Of a stretch of 64,000 bases of DNA, positions 8,633 through 17,777 are shown in pieces. A program made the position numbers and the translations under genes. The notes under the pieces are model-generated. The model was given only the letters and a program-made list of their open reading frames with translations, searched no databases and was not told the DNA's origin. The number at the start of each line of letters is the position of its first letter. Position 1 is the first letter of the stretch. This stretch comes from Candidatus Nitricoxidireducens bremensis (GTDB lineage: Bacteria > Pseudomonadota > Gammaproteobacteria > Burkholderiales > Rhodocyclaceae): NCBI GenBank assembly GCA_030247725.1, contig JAOTRT010000004.1:248001-312000 (forward strand), read 5' to 3'.

Positions 8633-9526
8633 ATGGACCATTCATCACCGCCAGCAGTTCGCACCCTTGTCGTCGCAACGGATCTATCGCCGGCCGCGGA
8701 AGTCGCCGTCGACCAGGCGGCACTGCTGGCTAAACGCTGGGATGCCGAACTGACACTGCTGCACGTCTTCAACGACGGCGTCTGGGCGACGCTCAAGGCC
8801 ATCTACGCAACCGAACGCTGGATGGGCAGCGATCCCATCCTCGTCACCCGTAACCGCCTGTCGCAGCAGGTACAGGAACTCACGGCGCGGCATGGCATCC
8901 GGGCGCGCGGGGAAACCCGCACCGGCCCGGCTGCCGGCGCGATTGCCGCCTTTTGCCGTGAGCAGAATGCCCAACTGCTGGTCGTCGGCGAACATGGCGG
9001 CGACTGGATCGGCGATGCCGTGGTCGGCGGCACGGCCCTCAAGGTACTGCAGCGCGCCGAACTGCCGGTACTGCTGGTACGCCGCCCGGCCGGCGCCGAC
9101 CCTGCCGGCATCCTCATCGCCACCGACTTCTCGGAGAACGCCACGCGCGCGGCGCAACTGTCGATGGCCTGGTTCCCCCGCGCCGGCCATCAACTGGTGC
9201 ACGCCTATGCCGTCGCCTTCGAAGGCCGCATGCGTCTGGCCGGCGCGGCCGGCGACGACATCGAACGCTATCGCCAGGACGAGCATGCCCGCGCCGAGCA
9301 AAGGATGCATGAGCAGCTCCTCACCCTGGGCGCGGCACCCGCCCTCGGCAGCATGCTGGCCCATGGATCGCCGGCCGCCGTCCTCATCCGCCAGGCGGAG
9401 CACGCAAACGCAGACCTGATTGTCATCGGCAAGCACGGCGGCACCGCCCTCGACGAAAGACTGCTGGGCAGCGTCACCGAGCACGTGCTGTACCAGGCCG
9501 GCTGCAACGTGCTGCTCGTGCCCTGA
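8633..9526 (+). CDS. Tandem-domain universal stress protein (UspA family)
   Basis: A 297-residue cytoplasmic protein with two Usp domains (about 10-146 and 153-297). The C-terminal domain has the full ATP-binding pattern G-x2-G-x9-G-S (GKHGGTALDERLLGS). The N-terminal domain has GEHGG followed nine residues later by GG, so its last position is not Ser/Thr. The ATG at 8633 follows CAGGAG. It probably acts in energy or redox stress. The P-type ATPase gene begins 21 bases downstream, which suggests co-transcription. Confidence 0.88.
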   Translation: MDHSSPPAVRTLVVATDLSPAAEVAVDQAALLAKRWDAELTLLHVFNDGVWATLKAIYATERWMGSDPILVTRNRLSQQVQELTARHGIRARGETRTGPAAGAIAAFCREQNAQLLVVGEHGGDWIGDAVVGGTALKVLQRAELPVLLVRRPAGADPAGILIATDFSENATRAAQLSMAWFPRAGHQLVHAYAVAFEGRMRLAGAAGDDIERYRQDEHARAEQRMHEQLLTLGAAPALGSMLAHGSPAAVLIRQAEHANADLIVIGKHGGTALDERLLGSVTEHVLYQAGCNVLLVP

Positions 9527-9547
9527 CCCGGATCATGGAGAACCTGT

Positions 9548-12217
9548 ATGGCCCGCGAGCAATGGCACGCCCTCGACATCCCGGCCGTCCTGGCGGCACA
9601 AGAGGCGGATAGCGCCGGCCTGAGCAGCGCCGCAGCGGCCCGCCGCCGGGCCATGCACGGCCCCAACCGGCTCACCCCGCCGCAGAAACGCGGCCCGCTG
9701 CTGCGTTTCCTGCTGCAGTTCCACAACCTCCTCATCTACGTGCTGCTCGGTGCCGCCGGCGTCACCGCCGCCCTCGGCCACTGGGTGGACTCCGCCGTCA
9801 TTCTCGGCGTCGTGGCGATCAATGCCCTCATCGGCTTCATCCAGGAAGGCAAGGCGGAGAAGTCCCTCGACGCCATCCGCAACATGCTTTCCCTACGCGC
9901 CTACGTCCTGCGCGACGGCCTGCGCCAGGAAATCGACGCGGCCGAACTGGTGCCGGGCGACATCGTGCTGCTCGCCTCGGGCGACAAGGTGCCGGCCGAC
10001 CTGCGGCTGATCGAGACACGCAGCCTGCGCATCGAGGAGGCGGCCCTGACCGGCGAGTCGGAAGCGGTCGAGAAGTCCGCCGCCGCCGTTGCCGCCGACG
10101 CCCCCATCGGCGACCGTACCGGCATGGCCTATTCCGGCACGCTGGTGGTCTTCGGCCAGGGACGCGGCATCGTGGTCGCCACCGGCGACGCCACCGAAAT
10201 CGGCCGCATCGGCCGCATGCTCGCCGAAGTCGAGACCGTCGAGACGCCGCTCATGAAGCAGATGGACCAGTTCGGTCGCTGGCTGACTGCCGGTATCCTG
10301 CTGCTGGCCGCCTTCACGCTCGCCTTCGGCATGCTGGTGCACGACCAGCCGGCGAGCGAACTCTTCCTCGCCGCCGTCGGCCTGGCGGTCGCCGCGATTC
10401 CCGAGGGCTTGCCGGCGATCATGACCATCACCCTGGCCATCGGCGTGCAACGCATGGCCGACCGCAACGCCATCATCCGCCGCATGCCGGCGGTGGAGAC
10501 GCTGGGCGCCGTCACCACCATCTGTTCCGACAAGACCGGCACCCTGACCAAGAACGAAATGACCGTGCAGCAGCTGACGACCGCCACCGCCATCATCGAT
10601 GTCGCCGGCGTCGGTTACGCACCGCACGGCGGCTTCACGGCCGGCGGAGGCGAAATCGATCCGGCGGAACTCGGCGACATCGCGCGCGCCGCCCTGCTGT
10701 GCAACGACGCCACCCTGCGCGAGACCGGCGGGGAATGGCGGCTCGTCGGCGACCCGACAGAAGGCGCGCTGCTGGCCCTGGCCATGAAGGCCGGTCTGGA
10801 TGCCCATTTCGAATCTGCCGCCCTGCCGCGCATCGACGTCATCCCCTTCGAGTCCGAACACCGCTTCATGGCGACGCTGCACCACGACCATGCCGGCCAC
10901 GCCTTCGTCTTCGTCAAGGGCGCTCCCGAGCGCGTCATCGGCATGTGCGCACGCCAGCGCGTCGACGGCGACGACCGGCCGATTGACCCGGCGCTGTGGC
11001 AGGCGCAGATCGACGCGCTGGCGGCGACCGGCTTCCGCCTGCTGGCCCTGGCCATGGCGCCGATGCCGATGGGCAAGCGCGAGCTCGCCTTCGCCGATGT
11101 CGAGGCGGGGCTCACCCTGCTGGCGCTGGCCGGCATCATGGACCCGCCGCGTGAAGAGGCGATCCGCGCCGTCGCCGCTTGCCACGCGGCGGGCATCCGC
11201 GTCAAGATGATCACCGGCGACCATGCCGCCACCGCTGCCGCCATCGCCGGCGCCATGGGACTTGCAGCGGCAGGCGGCAAGGCCCTGACCGGCGCCGAGA
11301 TCGAAGCCATGGACGAGGCGGCATTGCGCCGGGCCGTGCGCGAGGTCGATGTCTTCGCCCGCGCCAGCCCCGAGCACAAGCTGCGCCTGGTCGCGGCCAT
11401 GCAGGCCGACGGCGAAGTGGCGGCCATGACCGGCGACGGCGTGAACGACGCACCGGCCCTGAAACGCGCCGATGTCGGCGTGGCGATGGGGCACAAGGGT
11501 ACCGAGGCAGCCAAGGAAGCAGCCGAGATGGTCATCGCCGACGACAACTTCGCCTCCATCGCCGCCGCCGTCGAGGAAGGCCGCACGGTGTACGACAACC
11601 TGCGCAAAGCCGTCGTCTATGTGCTGCCGACCAGCATCGGCCAGGCGTCGATGGTGCTGATCGCCGTACTGCTGGGCATGACCCTGCCGATCACGCCGGT
11701 GCAGATCCTCTGGGTCAATATGGTCACGGCCGTGACGCTCTCCCTCGCCATCGCCTTCGAACGGCCCGAGCCGGGCCTGATGGCGCGCCGACCGCGCGAC
11801 CCGAAGGAACCGCTGGTGAACGGATTCATGCTCTGGCGCATCGGCTTCGTCACGGCCCTGCTGGTGACCACCTCGTTCGGCCTCTTCCTCTGGGAGATCG
11901 AGCGCGGCATGGGCCTGGAGTTCGCCCGCACGGCCGCCGTGAATGCGCTGGTGATGGGGCAGATTGTTTATCTCTTCAACTGCCGCCGGCTGACGGGTTC
12001 GATATTGTCGCGGGAGGGCTTCCTCGGCAACCCCATCGCCTTGAAGGCCGTCGCGGTGCTGATTGCGCTGCAACTGGCGATGACCCATCTGCCGTTCAAG
12101 CAGGTTCTGTTCGGAACCGCCCACCTCGATGCCGCCACCTGGCTGCGCGTCGCGGCAATCGGCATCGTCGTGCTGCTGGCGGTCGAACTGGAGAAGGTCT
12201 ACTGGCGACGCCGCTAG
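9548..12217 (+). CDS. P-type cation-transporting ATPase (P2-like)
   Basis: An 889-residue P-type ATPase with all core motifs: TGES in the actuator domain (about 168), PEGLP in the membrane (about 286), the phosphorylated Asp328 in DKTGTLTKNE, KGAPERV in the nucleotide domain, and TGDGVNDAPALKRADVG. The N-terminal cation_ATPase_N segment HGPNRLTPP is present. The M6 region reads ILWVNMVTAVTLSLAIAFE and lacks the Asp that Ca2+-ATPases use for coordination, so the ion is not settled; a monovalent cation or proton role is possible. It sits directly after a Usp gene and within 5 kb of Na+/H+ antiporter genes, which hints at ion homeostasis under stress. Confidence 0.88.
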   Translation: MAREQWHALDIPAVLAAQEADSAGLSSAAAARRRAMHGPNRLTPPQKRGPLLRFLLQFHNLLIYVLLGAAGVTAALGHWVDSAVILGVVAINALIGFIQEGKAEKSLDAIRNMLSLRAYVLRDGLRQEIDAAELVPGDIVLLASGDKVPADLRLIETRSLRIEEAALTGESEAVEKSAAAVAADAPIGDRTGMAYSGTLVVFGQGRGIVVATGDATEIGRIGRMLAEVETVETPLMKQMDQFGRWLTAGILLLAAFTLAFGMLVHDQPASELFLAAVGLAVAAIPEGLPAIMTITLAIGVQRMADRNAIIRRMPAVETLGAVTTICSDKTGTLTKNEMTVQQLTTATAIIDVAGVGYAPHGGFTAGGGEIDPAELGDIARAALLCNDATLRETGGEWRLVGDPTEGALLALAMKAGLDAHFESAALPRIDVIPFESEHRFMATLHHDHAGHAFVFVKGAPERVIGMCARQRVDGDDRPIDPALWQAQIDALAATGFRLLALAMAPMPMGKRELAFADVEAGLTLLALAGIMDPPREEAIRAVAACHAAGIRVKMITGDHAATAAAIAGAMGLAAAGGKALTGAEIEAMDEAALRRAVREVDVFARASPEHKLRLVAAMQADGEVAAMTGDGVNDAPALKRADVGVAMGHKGTEAAKEAAEMVIADDNFASIAAAVEEGRTVYDNLRKAVVYVLPTSIGQASMVLIAVLLGMTLPITPVQILWVNMVTAVTLSLAIAFERPEPGLMARRPRDPKEPLVNGFMLWRIGFVTALLVTTSFGLFLWEIERGMGLEFARTAAVNALVMGQIVYLFNCRRLTGSILSREGFLGNPIALKAVAVLIALQLAMTHLPFKQVLFGTAHLDAATWLRVAAIGIVVLLAVELEKVYWRRR

Positions 12218-12315
12218 GTTTCCGCCGCAGCGGCTGCGCAACAGCGCGCTTGCGGCGATAATCGGGCCGTCGATGCCCGCACAGGAACACGCCGCAAACG
12301 ATGTGAGCGACTCCC

Positions 12316-12561
12316 ATGGATCATCTGCTGCAAATCACCCTGCTCCTGGCCGTCGCCGTGGCGATCATGATCGCCTTTCAGCGGCTGCACATCCCGACCA
12401 GCCTCGCCCACCAGGCCGTCAAGGTCTACTGGCTGGAGGCCGGGGCCCCCGGCAACATCCCGGTCACGGTCATGGACGCGCGGCTGCGCGCCGCCAGCGC
12501 CCTGCGCCGAGCCCTCGAACAGGCCACCAAGGCTGTCCAAAGGCTGGCGGAAACACCATGA
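12316..12561 (+). CDS. Small membrane-anchored protein, possible remnant of a CPA2 antiporter N-terminus
   Basis: An 81-residue reading frame. Residues 1-32 look like the first helix of Kef/CPA2 exchangers (AFQRLHIPTSLAH), but the rest (ARLRAASALRRALEQATKAV) is a short amphipathic helix that does not continue the antiporter. It may be a small independent protein or a truncated gene with a drifted tail. No good ribosome binding site precedes the ATG. I do not recognise a family for the whole protein. Confidence 0.4.
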   Translation: MDHLLQITLLLAVAVAIMIAFQRLHIPTSLAHQAVKVYWLEAGAPGNIPVTVMDARLRAASALRRALEQATKAVQRLAETP

Positions 12562-12694
12562 ATGCCGCCTCGTGCGGCACCATCCGCGCCACCGGCGCCG
12601 CCATCTCGTCAGCGAGCGCGCGGACGCCCGGGAGGATCATGCGCTATCCTTCTTTGACGAGCTCACGCTCGACTGATCGACAGGAGCCCCGCTT

Positions 12695-13108
12695 ATGCAA
12701 CTCGGACTGATCGCCGGCATCGTCTTCGCCATCGTCGCGGCGCTGTTCGCCATGCAGAACATCGCGCCGGTCACCGTTACCCTCGGCCTGTGGAGTTTCG
12801 AAAGTTCTCTGGCGCTGGCGTTGCTTGCCGCCCTCGGCATGGGCGCCCTGATCGCCGGACTGGTTTCCTCGCCCGCCATGATCCGCCGCCAGTGGAATAC
12901 GGCGCGCCTGGGCCGACAGGTGGCAGAACTGGAACGCCGGCTGGCGGAGGCGGAACGCCGCAACGAAGAACTGCGCGCGGAACTGGCGCAGGCGCGCGGC
13001 GGTACGCCGCTCCCGATAGCCGCCGTATCCGCCGACGAGAAGCCCTACGTAGGCCTGCGCCAGCTGATGGCGGCGAGGGGCGACGACGAACAGACGCCGC
13101 AAAGGTGA
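12695..13108 (+). CDS. LapA-domain (DUF1049) inner-membrane protein
   Basis: A 137-residue protein with two N-terminal membrane helices (about 3-22 and 38-60) joined by the LapA motif MQNIAPVTVTLGLW. A cytoplasmic coiled coil rich in Glu/Arg follows (about 70-105). In enterobacteria LapA works with LapB to tune lipopolysaccharide synthesis through LpxC turnover. Here it is not next to lapB, so that role is uncertain. A weak CAGGAG ribosome binding site precedes the start. It is followed 34 bases on by a DUF502 membrane protein, so both may act in the envelope. Confidence 0.75.
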   Translation: MQLGLIAGIVFAIVAALFAMQNIAPVTVTLGLWSFESSLALALLAALGMGALIAGLVSSPAMIRRQWNTARLGRQVAELERRLAEAERRNEELRAELAQARGGTPLPIAAVSADEKPYVGLRQLMAARGDDEQTPQR

Positions 13109-13142
13109 GTCCGTCCTCGGCGAATGGACGGCGGAATAGGGA

Positions 13143-13853
13143 ATGGACTTGAACGAAGGTGACACAGCGCCGGCAGGACGCCGCCGCCACTTCGGGCGCA
13201 CGGTTCTGATCGGCTTTTTCACTGTCGCGCCGTTGTGGGTGACCTGGTTGGTGTTCGACTTCCTGCTGGGCATACTGGCTGCCGCGGGCACGCCGCTGCT
13301 GCGCGGGGCCGCCCGCGTAGTGAAGCCGCTTTCGGAGACCTTGTCTTCGTGGCTGTTGGATACCGCTTTCCAGCAGGTGGTGGCAATAGTGCTGACGTTG
13401 GGCGCACTCTACGGCATCGGCGTGCTCTCCTCGCTGGTGTTCGGCCGCAAACTGATCGCCCACATGGAGGGACTGCTGGCGCGGCTGCCGCTGGCGCAGA
13501 CCATCTATGGCGGCACCAAGCGCTTTCTTGCCAGCCTGCGCAGGCCTCCCGTCGCCGGCCAGCGGGTGGTGCTGATCAGTTTTCCGACGCCGGAAATGAA
13601 GGCGGTCGGCTTCGTCACCAGGGTGTTGCACGACGAGGTCAGCGGGCGGGAACTGGCGGCGGTCTACGTTCCGACATCACCCAACCCGACCTCGGGCTAC
13701 ATCGAGATCGTGCCCCTCTGCGACGTCGTCCAGACTGACTGGACCATCGAGGAGGCGATGAGCTTCGTGATGACGGGCGGCGCGAACGCGCCGGACAAGG
13801 TACGTTTCCAAGCGGCTCAACAAAACGCCGGCGCCGAGGGAGCGGCACGATGA
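13143..13853 (+). CDS. DUF502 family membrane protein
   Basis: A 236-residue protein with two membrane segments (about 22-46 and 75-97) and the conserved DUF502 region ARLPLAQTIYGGTKRFLASL followed by VVLISFPTPEMKAVGFVT and the strand YVPTSPNPTSGY. The function of the family is unknown; it is widespread in proteobacteria and also occurs in plants. It follows the LapA-domain gene closely. A 14-bp hairpin about 55 bases after its stop probably ends the transcript. Confidence 0.85.
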   Translation: MDLNEGDTAPAGRRRHFGRTVLIGFFTVAPLWVTWLVFDFLLGILAAAGTPLLRGAARVVKPLSETLSSWLLDTAFQQVVAIVLTLGALYGIGVLSSLVFGRKLIAHMEGLLARLPLAQTIYGGTKRFLASLRRPPVAGQRVVLISFPTPEMKAVGFVTRVLHDEVSGRELAAVYVPTSPNPTSGYIEIVPLCDVVQTDWTIEEAMSFVMTGGANAPDKVRFQAAQQNAGAEGAAR

Positions 13854-13909
13854 TCCGCGTCTTGCTGCTGCCGGCCCCCGTGGCCTGCCTGGGACGGCTG
13901 CTTGCCGAA

Positions 13910-13945
13910 GGCGTTCCCGCCGGCCGGCCACCCGGCGGGAACGCC
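13910..13945 (+). terminator. Probable terminator-like hairpin after the DUF502 gene
   Basis: The perfect 14-bp arms GGCGTTCCCGCCGG and CCGGCGGGAACGCC surround an 8-base loop. No T-run follows, so it may block exonucleases or be only a weak terminator. Confidence 0.5.
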
Positions 13946-14007
13946 ATAGCGCCACCGCCCCGGGCGCGCCTCCTCGCCGCCCATCGACATGTCGGAAAGG
14001 CGACGCC

Positions 14008-14859
14008 ATGAAACTCAGGGATGCCTTTCTCTGGCAACCCGGCCGGCTCCATCAAGGCCTCATGCTGACGGGCGCCGCGCTGCTGGTCACGGTCGTCGGC
14101 TACATCCATTGGCTGAGCGGCCTCGCCTACGAGTTCCACGCCTTCTTCATCGTCCCGATACTGGTGATCAGTTGGTTCCTGGGGCCACGCTTCGGCTACG
14201 CCGTGGCCGTGCTGGCCGCCATCGAATGGTTCATGGCCGACCGCTTGCTCGCCGGCGGCCAGCCGGCGCTCCTGCCGCTGCTGTTCAATACCGCGGTGCG
14301 GCTGGCGATCTTCACCGGCGGCGCCTGGCTGGTCGGCGAGATACGCAAGGTCCTGCTGCGCGAGTCCCGCCTCGCCCGCGAGGATGCCCTGACGCAACTG
14401 CCCAACCGGCGCGAGTTCCATACGCGCGGCCGTCATGCCCTGTCCCAGGCACAGCGCCAGGGCTCTCCCTTCGCGGCGGTGTTCATCGACCTGGACCGTT
14501 TCAAGGAGGTGAACGACAGCCTCGGCCACGAGGCGGGCGACCGCTTGCTCAAAAGCGTCGCCACCGCGATGCGCGCACACGTGCGCGCCAGCGACGTGCC
14601 GGGCCGCCTCGGCGGCGATGAGTTCGCCTTGCTGCTGCCCGGCATGAAGACGGCCGCGGTCCGCCTCTATGTGGAGGAACTGCGCCGTCGCCTGCTCGAC
14701 GCCATGGGGGCGGAAGGCTGGCCCGTAACCTTCAGCATCGGCGTCGCCAGCTATCGCACGCCGCCGCAGGACTTCGACGCCCTGCTGAAACAGGCCGACG
14801 GACTGATGTACGAAGTCAAATACGGCGGGCGCGACCGCATCCTGCTACGCGAGTACTGA
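14008..14859 (+). CDS. Membrane-bound diguanylate cyclase (GGDEF)
   Basis: A 283-residue protein with about four N-terminal membrane helices (16-110) and a C-terminal GGDEF domain (120-283). The active-site motif GGDEF is intact at 202-206. The inhibitory c-di-GMP site RASD (193-196) lies exactly five residues before it, so feedback inhibition is expected. The substrate-binding segment DALTQLPNRREF is present. It makes the second messenger c-di-GMP from GTP at the inner membrane. No EAL domain is present. The membrane part is unlike a named sensor module. It is convergent with the downstream response regulator. Confidence 0.9.
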   Translation: MKLRDAFLWQPGRLHQGLMLTGAALLVTVVGYIHWLSGLAYEFHAFFIVPILVISWFLGPRFGYAVAVLAAIEWFMADRLLAGGQPALLPLLFNTAVRLAIFTGGAWLVGEIRKVLLRESRLAREDALTQLPNRREFHTRGRHALSQAQRQGSPFAAVFIDLDRFKEVNDSLGHEAGDRLLKSVATAMRAHVRASDVPGRLGGDEFALLLPGMKTAAVRLYVEELRRRLLDAMGAEGWPVTFSIGVASYRTPPQDFDALLKQADGLMYEVKYGGRDRILLREY

Positions 14860-14890
14860 GGCACCGCCCCGGTCTGGCGTCCCGGATGCC

Positions 14891-14927
14891 GTGCGGATCA
14901 GCCGCCCAGACCCAGGCTGATCCGCAC
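14891..14927. terminator. Possible bidirectional terminator between the cyclase and regulator genes
   Basis: The perfect 13-bp inverted repeat GTGCGGATCAGCC / GGCTGATCCGCAC with an 11-base spacer overlaps the last codons of the minus-strand regulator. The two genes converge here. Neither side carries a strong T-run. Confidence 0.4.
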
Positions 14928-15509
14928 CAGCTGAGAAACGCTGTCGGCCTGCAGCTTGGTCATCATGCGCGCCTTATGCACCTCGACGGTACGCGCGCTG
15001 ATGCCCAGCAACTGGGCGATCTCGCGGTTGTGGCGCCCGGCTACAACCAGATCCATCACTTCCCGCTCGCGCGGCGTCAGGCTCGCCAGCTTGTGCTCCA
15101 GTTCGGCCCGCTGCTCCTCCTCCCCCGCGACGGCCGTCAGGCGGGCAAAGGCCTCCTCGATGGCGCCGATCAGCTTGCCCTGATCGACGGGCTTTTCCAG
15201 GAACTCTATCGCCTGGGCGCGGAAGGCCTCCCGGGCGGAAGCCACGTCGCCGTGCCCCGTCATGATGATCACCGGCATGCGGCAACCCAGCTCGATCAGG
15301 CGCCGCTGCAGCGCCAAGCCGTTCATGCCGGGCATGCGGATGTCGATGAGGAGACAGCCGCGCCACTCCGGTCGATAGGCGCCGAGCATGCTTTCGGCGT
15401 CGGCGTACATCGCCACGGCGTAGCCTTCGATGCCGAGCAACAGGGCGAGGGCGTCGCGGACGGCGGGATCGTCCTCGACGATATAGACGGTTTGCACACT
15501 AGGCGACAT
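14898..15509 (-). CDS. FixJ-type response regulator (receiver + LuxR HTH)
   Basis: A 203-residue response regulator. The receiver domain (1-120) has the acidic pocket EDD (12-14), the phospho-accepting Asp56 in LLIDIRMPGMNG, the switch residues of IIMTGHGD and the Lys of EFLEKPVD. The LuxR/NarL helix-turn-helix (about 140-200) contains LTPREREVMDLVVAGRHNRE and ISARTVEVHKARMM. It overlaps the upstream kinase gene by 11 bases, so the pair is translationally coupled. It resembles FixJ/TodT regulators of oxygen or aromatic metabolism. The genes it controls are not evident here. Confidence 0.92.
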   Translation of the reverse strand: MSPSVQTVYIVEDDPAVRDALALLLGIEGYAVAMYADAESMLGAYRPEWRGCLLIDIRMPGMNGLALQRRLIELGCRMPVIIMTGHGDVASAREAFRAQAIEFLEKPVDQGKLIGAIEEAFARLTAVAGEEEQRAELEHKLASLTPREREVMDLVVAGRHNREIAQLLGISARTVEVHKARMMTKLQADSVSQLVRISLGLGG

Positions 15510-17130
15510 CTTCGATCATCCCTTCGGTGGGGAGCTCCAGCTGGAACAGGCCGTGGTCGGCGACTTCGGCCCAGAGGCTGCCGCCGTGGGCCTCGACGAT
15601 GGCGCGGCTGATCGCCAGGCCGAGGCCGAGCCCGGTCGACTTGGACGAGCGGAACGGCTCGAAAGACTGGGTCGCGGACACCGCCGACAGCCCGATACCG
15701 GTGTCTTCGATGCTGAGACGCACGCGACCAACGCCGGCAGGCCGCGCCGCCACCCGGATGCGTCGCTGCCCGGGGGGCCGGTCCGAAACGGCATCGATGG
15801 CGTTGGACAAGAGATTGCGCAACACCACTTCGAGCTGCAGGCGATCCGCCAGGAGGGTACAGGGCCGGCCGGCATCCACTGTCAGCTCGACCGCCAGCTT
15901 TTCCAGCTTGCCGGCGAAGGGCTTTACGGCGCCGGCCAGCAGCTCGCCGAGTTCGACGGGTTCAAGCCGGGTGGCGCCGGTGCGGAAGAAGTCGCGCAGC
16001 CGGCGCAGCACGTCTGCCGCCCGGTGGGACTCGGCGACCATGCGGGACACGGTGTCGTAGAGACGCGCGCCGGAGTCCCCCTGCTTGAGCAGCCTTTCGC
16101 ACGCCGCCCCGTAGGTGGTCAGGGCGGTCAGCGGCTGGTTGAGTTCATGGGCCAGGGCGCCGGCCATTTCCCCCGCCGCCGCAAGGCGCAGGGTCTGGCG
16201 CAGCTCGGCGCTGACGCGCTGCTTTTCGTCGACGACGATGCCGATGAAAAAGCCGAACAGCACCAGCACCACCGCCAGTATCTGGATCTCAAGGATGGTC
16301 ACGGCAGGAAAGCCCAGCAGCTCCACCGATCCGATGATGCCGACCTGGACGATGGCCGCGCTCAGCACCGCGCCGGCCAGGCCCTGGCGTGCCGCCGCCC
16401 AGGCGACGGGAAGAAACAACACATAGAAGAAGCTCGAATGGGCGGCGTTGCTCAGGCCGAAGGACAGCCCGAGCGCGGCGCTTGCCCCCAGCACGTAGCC
16501 CGCGACCTCCCAGGTGCGCAGCATCATGCCGAGCTGGGCGCGCCCACGCTCGTCGAACAGCATCCAGAGTATGGGCATCGTGATCAGCACCCCGACGCTG
16601 TCGCCGACCCAGTAGCGGACGAGCGCCTCGTACCAGGCGCCCGCCGGTATGAGGGTACCGGCGACCAGCATGGAAACGAATGCCAGGCTGATGAGGAGGG
16701 TGCCGCAGGCGATGATCGCCGTCCATTCGAACAGGCCTTGGCGGTCGCCGAAGATGCCGATGCTCGCCAGACGGCGGCGCAGAATTTCGGCAATCGCCCA
16801 ATAGCCCAGCGACAGCAGGACGGCATGGCCCATCGATACGGGCAATGCGGCAGGCAGATCACGAATCCAGAGATCCGCCAGCACGATTGCCAGGATCAGC
16901 GGAAATACCGCATGCCGGCCGAAACGGATCAGAAACACCAGGCCGAGGGCGGGTGCGGGACTCCACGGCGTGATGTTCAAGCCGTGCAGCGGATGGATAT
17001 AGCTGGCCCAATCCAGCGCGATATAGCCAAACAGCAGGATCGCGGCATCGCGCCAGCCAAGTCTCTGAATCGGAAGTATCGACAAGCGCTGTTCATTCCA
17101 GGGCGGGGACGGTTCATTGTGCTTGAGCAT
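15499..17130 (-). CDS. MASE1-domain sensor histidine kinase
   Basis: A 543-residue kinase. Residues 25-300 form about eight membrane helices of the MASE1 type (GLNITPWSPAPALGLVFLIR at the start). A HisKA/HATPase core follows: the phospho-acceptor His328 in LAHELNQPLTAL, the N box NLLSNAIDAV, the G1 box EDTGIGLS and the G2 box TGLGLGLAIS. There is no PAS domain, so the signal is probably read by the membrane part. It phosphorylates the FixJ-type regulator encoded immediately downstream. The divergent gene across a 167-base gap is the first gene of the second Mrp cluster; a regulatory link to that cluster is a guess. Confidence 0.92.
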   Translation of the reverse strand: MLKHNEPSPPWNEQRLSILPIQRLGWRDAAILLFGYIALDWASYIHPLHGLNITPWSPAPALGLVFLIRFGRHAVFPLILAIVLADLWIRDLPAALPVSMGHAVLLSLGYWAIAEILRRRLASIGIFGDRQGLFEWTAIIACGTLLISLAFVSMLVAGTLIPAGAWYEALVRYWVGDSVGVLITMPILWMLFDERGRAQLGMMLRTWEVAGYVLGASAALGLSFGLSNAAHSSFFYVLFLPVAWAAARQGLAGAVLSAAIVQVGIIGSVELLGFPAVTILEIQILAVVLVLFGFFIGIVVDEKQRVSAELRQTLRLAAAGEMAGALAHELNQPLTALTTYGAACERLLKQGDSGARLYDTVSRMVAESHRAADVLRRLRDFFRTGATRLEPVELGELLAGAVKPFAGKLEKLAVELTVDAGRPCTLLADRLQLEVVLRNLLSNAIDAVSDRPPGQRRIRVAARPAGVGRVRLSIEDTGIGLSAVSATQSFEPFRSSKSTGLGLGLAISRAIVEAHGGSLWAEVADHGLFQLELPTEGMIEDVA

Positions 17131-17285
17131 GGCGGAATTCGTAATTCGTTGGCGCCCGTAAGGGTAACCCTTATTTCCGGCCGCATTCCCCCTGCCGGAC
17201 CGGATTTCAACACCGCGCCGACCGCCGCCGGAAGGCGGCTTGCCCGTACGCGGAGTCCCGAATTTCCCGCCTGGCGGCCAATCGC

Positions 17286-17291
17286 TAGCAT
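17286..17291 (+). promoter_or_regulatory. Putative -10 element (TAGCAT) of the second Mrp operon, leaderless geometry
   Basis: TAGCAT ends six bases before the ATG at 17298. A weak TTCCCG lies 17 bp upstream. The spacing equals that at clpS and at 62233 in this window. Tentative. Confidence 0.3.
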
Positions 17292-17297
17292 GCGAAG

Positions 17298-17777
17298 ATG
17301 TTCCGCCTGCTCAGCCTGTCCCTCGCGCTCCTGGCGTTCTGGCTTCTTCTGTCCGGGATGTTCACACCGTTTCTGGTCGCCTGCGGCGTCGGCAGCGCCA
17401 TTGCCGTCGCGCTGCTCGCCAAGCGCATGGACCTGATCGACCCTGAAGGTCATCCCGTCCATCTGGCCTGGCCCGCCTTCGTCTCCTACTGGCCCTGGCT
17501 GGCCAGGGAAATCCTGGCATCGGCCTGGGACGTGTCGCGTCGCATCGTCGATCCGCGTCTGCCGATTTCCCCGACCCTGGTCGAGTTCGCCCCGACGCAA
17601 CGGACCAGTCTCGGCCTAGTCATCCACGCCAACTCGATCACCCTGACGCCGGGCACGATTGCCGTGGAAGTCGAGCCCGGCCGCTTCCTGGTGCACGCGC
17701 TGACCGCCGCAGGCGCCGCCGCACTCCCCGGCAGCGAGATGGACCGGCGCTGCACCCGCCTAGAGCGGGTCGCCTGA
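17298..17777 (+). CDS. mrpE: Mrp/Mbh-like Na+/H+ antiporter subunit E (second cluster)
   Basis: A 159-residue MrpE with two N-terminal helices and a cytoplasmic domain containing the diagnostic ANSITLTPGT at about residues 112-121. It is the first gene of the second antiporter operon, whose order (E, F, G, MbhD/E, B, C, D) copies the archaeal Mbh/Mrp membrane module, not the A-to-G order of the first cluster. It differs clearly in sequence from the first MrpE, so the two clusters are not recent duplicates. Its last codon overlaps the next start by one base. Confidence 0.88.
   Translation: MFRLLSLSLALLAFWLLLSGMFTPFLVACGVGSAIAVALLAKRMDLIDPEGHPVHLAWPAFVSYWPWLAREILASAWDVSRRIVDPRLPISPTLVEFAPTQRTSLGLVIHANSITLTPGTIAVEVEPGRFLVHALTAAGAAALPGSEMDRRCTRLERVA

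Noticed and set aside
9893..12241. A 782-codon minus-strand open frame opposite the P-type ATPase
   Set aside because: Same shadow composition; the plus-strand product has every P-type ATPase motif.
12558..12710. Small frame between the 12316 gene and the LapA gene
   Set aside because: The product is Ser/Arg/Thr-rich without pattern and overlaps the LapA start out of frame.
13850..14011. A 53-codon frame overlapping the DUF502 stop and the diguanylate cyclase start
   Set aside because: It runs through a 14-bp hairpin, has no recognisable product and no ribosome binding site; the overlaps look accidental.
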